From Cycas panzhihuaensis (Eukaryota > Cycadophyta), in contig CM041465.1 of the NCBI GenBank assembly GCA_023213395.1, positions 160,959,741 to 161,023,740 of the forward strand: 64,000 nt of DNA, given 5' to 3'. The notes beneath the pieces are model-generated. The model saw only the letters and a list, made by a program, of their open reading frames with translations. It searched no databases and was not told the DNA's origin. The translations under genes and the position numbers were made by a program. Each line of letters starts with the position of its first letter. The stretch's first letter is position 1. Positions 57,653 through 64,000 of this stretch are shown in pieces.

Positions 57653-58560
57653 ATGGTAGCCCAAATGCTCGTATCCAATACCATCAAACTTAGTGGCATA
57701 AACAATTTCTTAGCTTAGAAGAAATAAGTTAAGAACCTCCTCATCATGAATGATTATTAAAGTTATATTAATATGGATATTTCTTTACCCATACCTACTT
57801 AAGATCCAAATGATTATACCATTGTCATCCCACCTGATCCAATTACCTTATCCAACTTCAAATCTAAGGATAATATAGTCTTATCATTCCTCCACATGGT
57901 TGTAAAAGATCAAGTAGATTAATATATAGGAACTGTCCAAACCTCTCATAAAGCTTGGAGCATCTTATGCTCCCTCTATGAGAGAAAAGATGAGTCAAGA
58001 TCCTTAACCTTAAAAGCATAATTATTAGAATACCTTTTACTAGAATTATTATTACTTATTTAATTAAGGTTAAAACAATAAGAAACCAGCACATAATCCT
58101 TAGTGAACCTCCCTTAGATCATGACCTAGTGTCTAGCATCCTTAATATCCTTCCTATAGAGTAAAATAGCTTTATATATAAACTTTATGAAAACTATATT
58201 AAAATAGACTACATTATATTTAAAAGACTTTTAGTAAGAAAAGAAAACATCCTCAATTACTAAGGAGTAACATCTACCTCTGACTCAAACCTTGCATTCA
58301 CCACTAGGAAATCAGAGAAGAGAAAGACTATTCAATGACCAACTCAATAGACAAATAATTTATAAAATCTTACTCAAAAACTTGACTCCTTAGACATATC
58401 AGTAAAGATAATTCAGTCACCAACTCAGAACTAACCACAAGTTGGCACTTCATCTGAACAAGTTTAATAACATCAATACCCTCATTAACCACAACATCCT
58501 CAAACATAAAAGAATCAATAGCATAAACTAAATGTCACCTACATATACTATAGAAAAAAT
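57653..58560 (+). pseudogene. gag: Copia H gag remnant
   Basis: Start ATG 57653 ('MVAQMLVSNTIKLSGINNF'), closely matching copia B gag. 'PPDPITLSNFKSKDNIVLSF' and 'ILCSLYERKDESRSLTLKA' are readable. Trp and Gln codons are converted to TAA/TAG. A Gln/Asn-poor tail follows, and no intact zinc knuckle is seen. Confidence 0.75.
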
Positions 58561-58939
58561 AGCCATCAAGTAGTTGATTATATAAGAAGTCAATCTAATC
58601 TTTAAATATTATAAGATCAAGGGGGATAACTATATAGACCTAGCTATTAATAAGGAGGACTTAGCTATCAACAAGATAGACCTAGTTTCTAATAAGGAGG
58701 CCTATACCTTTAATAAGAAGCCCTTTATTTCTAATAGGAAGGCCCCATTCCTTAATAATGAGGCCTTTTTTATCCATAAGGAGGGCCAATATACTAGTAA
58801 CCATGCCAATTCTTTTAATAGAATTAGAATCAAATACAAAATCATAACAAACACTAATAAAAGAAGTAGTGATTTCCACCAAGAAATCTAAGGAATAACC
58901 CCAATCTACAATAAGGAGGTAATGTGGTAGATTCCCAAC
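58561..58939 (+). other. Copia H gag-protease junction
   Basis: About 380 bp with repeats of 'aataaggaggcc/aagatagacct' type (58640-58780), probably the decayed repetitive gag tail equivalent to the Gln/Gly/Pro repeats of copia B. Confidence 0.45.
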
Positions 58940-61565
58940 CCTCCTCTAAAAAATTATTCTTTACAATTTTGTCATCTTAACACAATGATAATTTTTCATT
59001 ATTTGATTTAGGTGCCACACACCACATGATTGGCATAGAAGACATGTTGGAGGAAACCTATCCAATCAACACCTAAACAATCACATTTGGAGATAACCTT
59101 ATCTATGATGTGACTAAAATTGTAAGGGCTCCAATTACATTAAAGGATTTTAAAATCTAATACCACATTAATAATGCATTCTTAATCCTAGGCATGAAGA
59201 TGAAATTGCTCTCTGCCAGTCAAATTGAGAAGTAAAACCTAGATGTCCTCTTCAATTAAGGTATTTATGCTATCAATAATCATGCTATTAGATAACTTAT
59301 AGCAATAAGACATAAAATAAGTAGCTTATACAAGCTTGATGGAGTTCCTCTTATTACTAATCCACTAAAATAATCATATTCAATGGCTCAAAATACCCAA
59401 CTTAATAAAGGGATAGAAATCATAGTAGAAACCCCAACTCTTATCCAAGAATAAGGTGAATGCTCCTATTTCAATGAAAAATCTATCTAAAATAGTGCCA
59501 AAAACCAATTATGGCACTAATACCTTGGTCACCTAAATATGCAAAGTTTAAATCTCATGTTTAGGATTCATATGGTGCATGGACTTCTTAAGATCAAGAG
59601 AAACAACTATATTTGTGGGGCCTACCTAGTTGAGAAATAACAAAGAGGAAAATTCTCATCTAAGAATGTATGGAGATCATTTGAACTATTAAAATTAGCC
59701 TACTTAGACATTTATGGGCTAATGTTAGTTCAATCTCTTAATGGAAGCCTATTTTTCATGACATTTATATATATTACTATTCCAAGAAAGTTTGGGTCTA
59801 CTTCCTAAGGAATAAGTACTAAACCCTTAATAAATTCAAAGAATTCAACATTAAGGTAGAGAATGAAAGTGGTATGAATATCAAGATCCTAAGATATAAT
59901 AATGGAGGGGAGTATATATTAAACTAATTCACTAATTTTTACAAATAATGTAGCATCAAATGTCAATTATTAATACCTTATACACCTCAATAAAATGGTG
60001 TAGTAGAGAGAATAAATCAAACATTGGTGAATAAATCAAAAGATATATTAAGTGTTATTAATCTTTCTATAATATTTTGGGTTGAATCCATTATGACCAC
60101 TACCTATCTAATAAATAGAAGTCCCATTGTTATAGTCAAGAACATCACTCCTAAGGAGGCTTGGTTAGGACTCAAACTAATAGTTGCTCACTTAATACCC
60201 TTTAGATGCATAGCCTATAAACTTATTCCTAAGGAGAATAGGAAGAAGCTCAATGATAAAATCCTTAAGTACATCTTCTTTAGTTATGTACCTAGTTGTA
60301 ATGCTTATAAGTTATTTGACATTATTAGAAACCAAGTCTACACTACCCACGATGTAATAATTTACCAAAGATACTTAGGACTTAGATCCTACATAACATC
60401 AATTCATAGCAGAACATGATGTTTATGTACTTAAAATGCCTCTTGCACCAATTTTGGAGTCACTAGCACCTGTATCCTCTTACACACCATGTTTATCTTC
60501 AACTCTTTTAGCATCAACATCTACATCAAATGCTATCATATTAATGCCACATATTATAATTGATGACCTTCAAGTGGAAGCCACTAGTTTTCAACCACCT
60601 TCCAAGTGGGTCTAACAATTGCTAAATGATACTCCTCCTCCTCCTATAGTTTCCAGAAGATCATAAAAAATGAGACACTCTACTAGCTTTGACCTAATAG
60701 CATATATCTTAGAAACCCCTAAGCCTTCCATATTTGAGGAGGTGATTAAATACCAAATATAGAAAGTAGCTATGGATGAAGAGTTGAATTATATCTTGAA
60801 AAGTAAAACTTAGGAGTTGACAAAACTACCACCTAGGAAAAAACTAATTGATTATCGATAACTCTACAAAACTAAGTTCTATATAGATGATATTATTAAA
60901 TATCACAAAGCTCACTTAGTTGTAAAAGGTTTTAAATAGCAGGAGGGGATAGACTATGATGAGACCTATGTATTAATAAGTAATATAACCACATTCCATT
61001 TGTTGATGTCTCTAGTAGCTCAATTTAATTGGTAAATATACCAAATAGATGTAAAGAGTGCTTTCCTAAATGGAGAGTTTACATAAGAGGTTTTCTTAAA
61101 GTAATGTCTTAACTATGTTGTTCCTGGTAAAGAATACTTAGTTTGTAAGCATAAGAAATCCTTATATGGACTAAAGTGGGTACCACGTACCTAGTATGCA
61201 AAAATTAGTGCTTTTTTCACTCAACATAGATTCTATTATTCACCCTTTGAATTAGGCTTGTATATTTAGATAAGAGAAATTTTGATTACCATCATTATAC
61301 TTTATATGAATGATTTGATAATAACAGGTAATGATAATGAAGACATAGCTTAGTTATAATTTGAACTAAAAAGCAACTTTGAGATGATAGATCTTCGGTT
61401 GTTACATTATTTGCTTGGCATTAAAGTATGGAAGGAACTAAGGTACATCTTATTATCATAATCAAAGTATTCCAATGAACTCTCATAGTAGTTTAGAATG
61501 ACAAATTGTAAGGTAGCCCTAATTTTACTAGAAATGAGAACCAAGCTAAGCCTAGATGAACAAGG
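58940..61565 (+). pseudogene. pol: Copia H pol remnant (protease to RT)
   Basis: Protease near 58980-59230 ('DLGATHH' where DSGATHHM is usual, 'TITFGDNLIYDVTKIV'). Integrase about 59500-60400: 'YLDIYG', 'YNNGGEY' (Asp to Asn), and the PQQNG block with the second Gln as TAA (59985-59993), the same codon as in copia A; the longest open part is 60024-60419. RT about 60700-61560 with the catalytic box changed to YMND (61303-61314). Truncated at the C2 LTR. Confidence 0.85.
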
Positions 61566-61873
61566 TGAAATAAGTTAATGCCACAAGGTTATTATATTAA
61601 TTTATTATACTTAAAAGGGTCTTAAGTGAACTTTAAATTAGATCACTTAAGTGAAATATACTTTCATGTGCACTATGTATAATTTTGCCTTATTAAGAAA
61701 ATCCCTACTCCTAATACACTCTCTTATCAATATAATGTAAAATATCAATAAAGGAGGCTCATTCTTACCTCCCTATTTTATGAGAGCTACACTTTTTTCT
61801 TCAAGCCTCTCTTGCTCCTATGTTTGTCTTTGTGTATAGTGTATGGAAATGAAGGCTAAGTCCACTCCTTTTA
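61566..61873 (+). repeat. Copia C2 5' LTR
   Basis: 308 bp, starts TGAAATAAGTTAATGCCAC, aligned with the C1 LTRs. Ends TA where C1 has CA. The TATA box is reduced to tataatg. Confidence 0.88.
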
Positions 61874-61875
61874 TG

Positions 61876-61887
61876 TGGTATTAGAGC
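61876..61887 (+). promoter_or_regulatory. Copia C2 primer-binding site
   Basis: TGGTATTAGAGC, 11 of 12, 2 bp after the LTR as in C1. Confidence 0.85.
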
Positions 61888-63213
61888 TAGCTTATATTAT
61901 GTTCCTCACTTACACTTGCAATAGAGCCATCACTTCCTTCTCCCCTATAATACATGTGGTGAATGGAGATTATGTTAATGGATTTAGAAAATTTTTTAAG
62001 TTTTTATCATAATACATTTAGTATTGTTTGATTTCCCTCCTTTCTTTTTATAGGTTTAGGGAGTATAATATAAGGAATTGTAAGGCTCAAGGATTCCAAT
62101 CCTTTGGTAGTTATTTATTTATATCCCATTTTTCTTTTCTTTCATTTATTTTTGTCTATATGATAAGGTGAAATACTGTCAAAAATTTTTTAGTATTTAG
62201 ATTTATAAAAGGAAATGTTTGTAAAGGGCAATGCTATTAAGTTTTTTTTTTTTTTATTTAGATCCATTTATAATATCCATCATCGTATTCTCTTACCTTC
62301 CATATATCAGGGTCCTAGTGATAAAGAAATAATGGAAATTTCATTTTTTAATTTAGATTTTTTATGAAAATAAAAATCTACTTATTCAAATTCATAGATC
62401 TACTAGAACTTCCATAGAGCTCTAATTAACTTAATTCTAATTGTTAAAAATGAGGGTCTAAGTCTAGTTTCTAGTCCAAAAAGTAGCACTCAATTTCATT
62501 ACTATAGGAGAAAGTTATTGCTATTTTAATGAATAATGGTTACTTTTAATAAGAATTTTATAAAAATATATTTTATCCACTTTGTAGGGGTGCCAAAAAT
62601 TTTGTAAAACTCATTTCAACCAGATTCAACTTAATAAAAATACACCTCAGAGTCTAGTTTTTAACACAAAAAGTGGCACTTAATTTCATTACAATGAGAA
62701 AACATTATTGCTATTTTAGTGAAGACTACTTTTTTGTTAAAAAAAAATTGTAAAGAATTTTTCTTTCTTAGTTTAAGGCTTCAAAGCCCATTATAAAAGT
62801 GAGTGACATATGGATTAAAGTAATAGCTGATACCCTCATCTCACTTCTCATCATTTCATTTTAGCAGTTGAAGTAAGCACTCCATTTTTAGTTATATATA
62901 TATATATATATATATATGATGCAAATTCAATAATCTTTTCATACTCCTTAAAAGGAACATATCATGTATGTTATCTTCTATCGCCTTATGCTTATACACA
63001 TACTCATCAAGGTTGGGATACCTTGGTAGGTAGAATATCATGCCATAAAGGAGGTGTGAGTTTCAAGTTAGGACTAGACTTAAATAGAATATTGGTGAGG
63101 CTTGGTTAACCATACCATCATTCCTCAATTAGGGATCATCATGATAACAAACTAAGAAAACTAAAATTTTAATACAAGATTAAAATATGCCTAGTCTAAT
63201 ATCCATCATAGCC
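61888..63213 (+). other. Copia C2 leader (noncoding)
   Basis: Aligns with the C1 leader. It lacks most of the 24-bp array and instead has a (TA)n run at 62893-62919. Confidence 0.65.
62893..62919. repeat. (TA)n microsatellite
   Basis: About 27 bp of alternating TA in the C2 leader; C1 has only a short tatatata at the same place. Confidence 0.95.
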
Positions 63214-64000
63214 ATGGGTATGTATGTACCACTCTTCAAAGAAGGTATATAGTTGTTAATTGGTGAATGGGATGAGGATTGAGAGTATTTAGGTTCTATT
63301 ATAATGTGGATTTTATTATTAAGCAGAATTGTAGGTATTGTGAGTCAAGACTAACTTAATTCTACTAGAAGCCTAGGCATCCTTTCAGCAACCTCAACTA
63401 TACATTGGATACAAGTTAGAGGTTATAGAGTTGATTACATATCCTATATTTGAGTTTTAGAGTTGTATGTACTTAATCATGTCAACTTCCATTTTGGCCT
63501 ATAATCTTATATATTGACCACTCATATATTTACAAATAGTAATCCATAGTACAATCACATTCATAGTGTTAAATTATTGATGTGCTAGGATAATTATGTC
63601 ATAAGTGTTGGTGGCTAATTTTTATTATAGTGCTTCTTATATTCCTATTGTGCCAAGTTAATATTTGTCACAAGTATTAATAACTTTTCTCTAAGTTGCT
63701 CTCTTTATTTAAGCAACCATTCTCACTTCTTTATTCTTCCATTTTCTACACTATTTTATTATATCTCCTATTTATAAATAGTGATTAGTCATTTATTACT
63801 ATCACTTTCATAGTCTTTTATTCATTGCTTTCCTTCTTAAAAGATACCATATCTTTGTAGTTCAAGTAAAATGTGAATTGTATTCTTAAAGGTAAAAAAA
63901 ATTAGAACATATAGTTCATTAATGTCAGAAATGCTATAAAGTATGAAGGTCTTTGGAGAGATCACCTGTAGCTTATACCAATTATTGTTGCCACCACTAC
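63214..64000 (+). pseudogene. gag: Copia C2 gag remnant, cut by window end
   Basis: ATG 63214 ('MGMYVPLFKEG') corresponds to C1 12672. Decayed with many stops; a partial 69-bp repeat unit is near 63600-63680. Confidence 0.65.

Larger units (their letters stand above)
55270..61565 (+). mobile_element. Copia H: Ty1/copia element truncated by copia C2
   Basis: 5' LTR, primer site, leader, gag, protease, integrase and most of RT in order; breaks off at the start of the C2 LTR. Same family as copia B by LTR start, leader and gag. The rest (RNase H, 3' LTR) would lie beyond C2 outside the window. Confidence 0.85.
61566..64000 (+). mobile_element. Copia C2: 5' part of a second copia C element
   Basis: LTR, primer site, leader and gag start align with C1 10971-13500 and run to the window end. 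Inserted in copia H RT; CAAGG (61561-61565) should be the target duplication, its right copy being outside the window. Confidence 0.9.

Overview
This window is plant repetitive DNA. It is strongly AT-rich, and I find no host protein gene, rRNA, tRNA gene or CRISPR array in it. Almost all of it is LTR retrotransposon sequence, mostly broken by stop codons and frameshifts, with elements inserted inside one another. A land plant, most likely a seed plant with a large TE-rich genome, is suggested by three things: Ty1/copia elements primed by initiator tRNA-Met (TGGTATCAGAGC sites next to the LTRs), a Ty3/gypsy element with an extra RNase H after integrase (a hallmark of the plant Tat lineage), and gag-only non-autonomous elements of the TR-GAG/LARD kind. 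The species cannot be named from the sequence.

Layout, left to right: 1-3477, gag-only element TG3 (5' LTR cut by the window edge) inside copia A; 3483-about 7990, copia A gag, pol and 3' LTR; about 7991-10970 and 18627-19463, minus-strand gypsy D, split by complete copia C1 (10971-18621); 19464-21621, dispersed repeat R, copy 1; 21622-34266, minus-strand copia B with unmatched ends, carrying complete gag-only element TG2 (21946-27662); 34267-39815, plus-strand Tat-type gypsy G with a second RNase H; 39816-47295, repeat R copy 2, split by young gag-only element TG1 (40679-46014); 47296-50391 and 53419-55269, minus-strand gypsy F (gag-protease), split by small gag-only element E (50392-53418); 55270-61565, copia H, cut by the start of a second copia C (C2, 61566 to the window end).

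Four insertions can be bounded to the base, with TG...CA (or decayed) LTR ends and 5-bp target duplications: TG1 (TATCT), TG2 (GATCT/AATCT), C1 (GTGGG/ATGGG) and E (GTGTT). For TG1, repeat R copy 1 also supplies the uninterrupted target site.

The most unusual system is the TG1/TG2/TG3 family. These elements encode only a short gag-like protein with a DUF4219-like N-terminus and a conserved Phe/Lys-rich C-terminal motif, with no zinc knuckle, protease, integrase or reverse transcriptase. They share the tRNA-Met primer site, and apparently a leader signal, with the autonomous copias B and H, so those are plausible helpers. In TG1 the primer-binding site has been multiplied into a tandem array of about 42-bp units that now lies inside the LTR itself, and the 3' LTR has one more unit than the 5' LTR.
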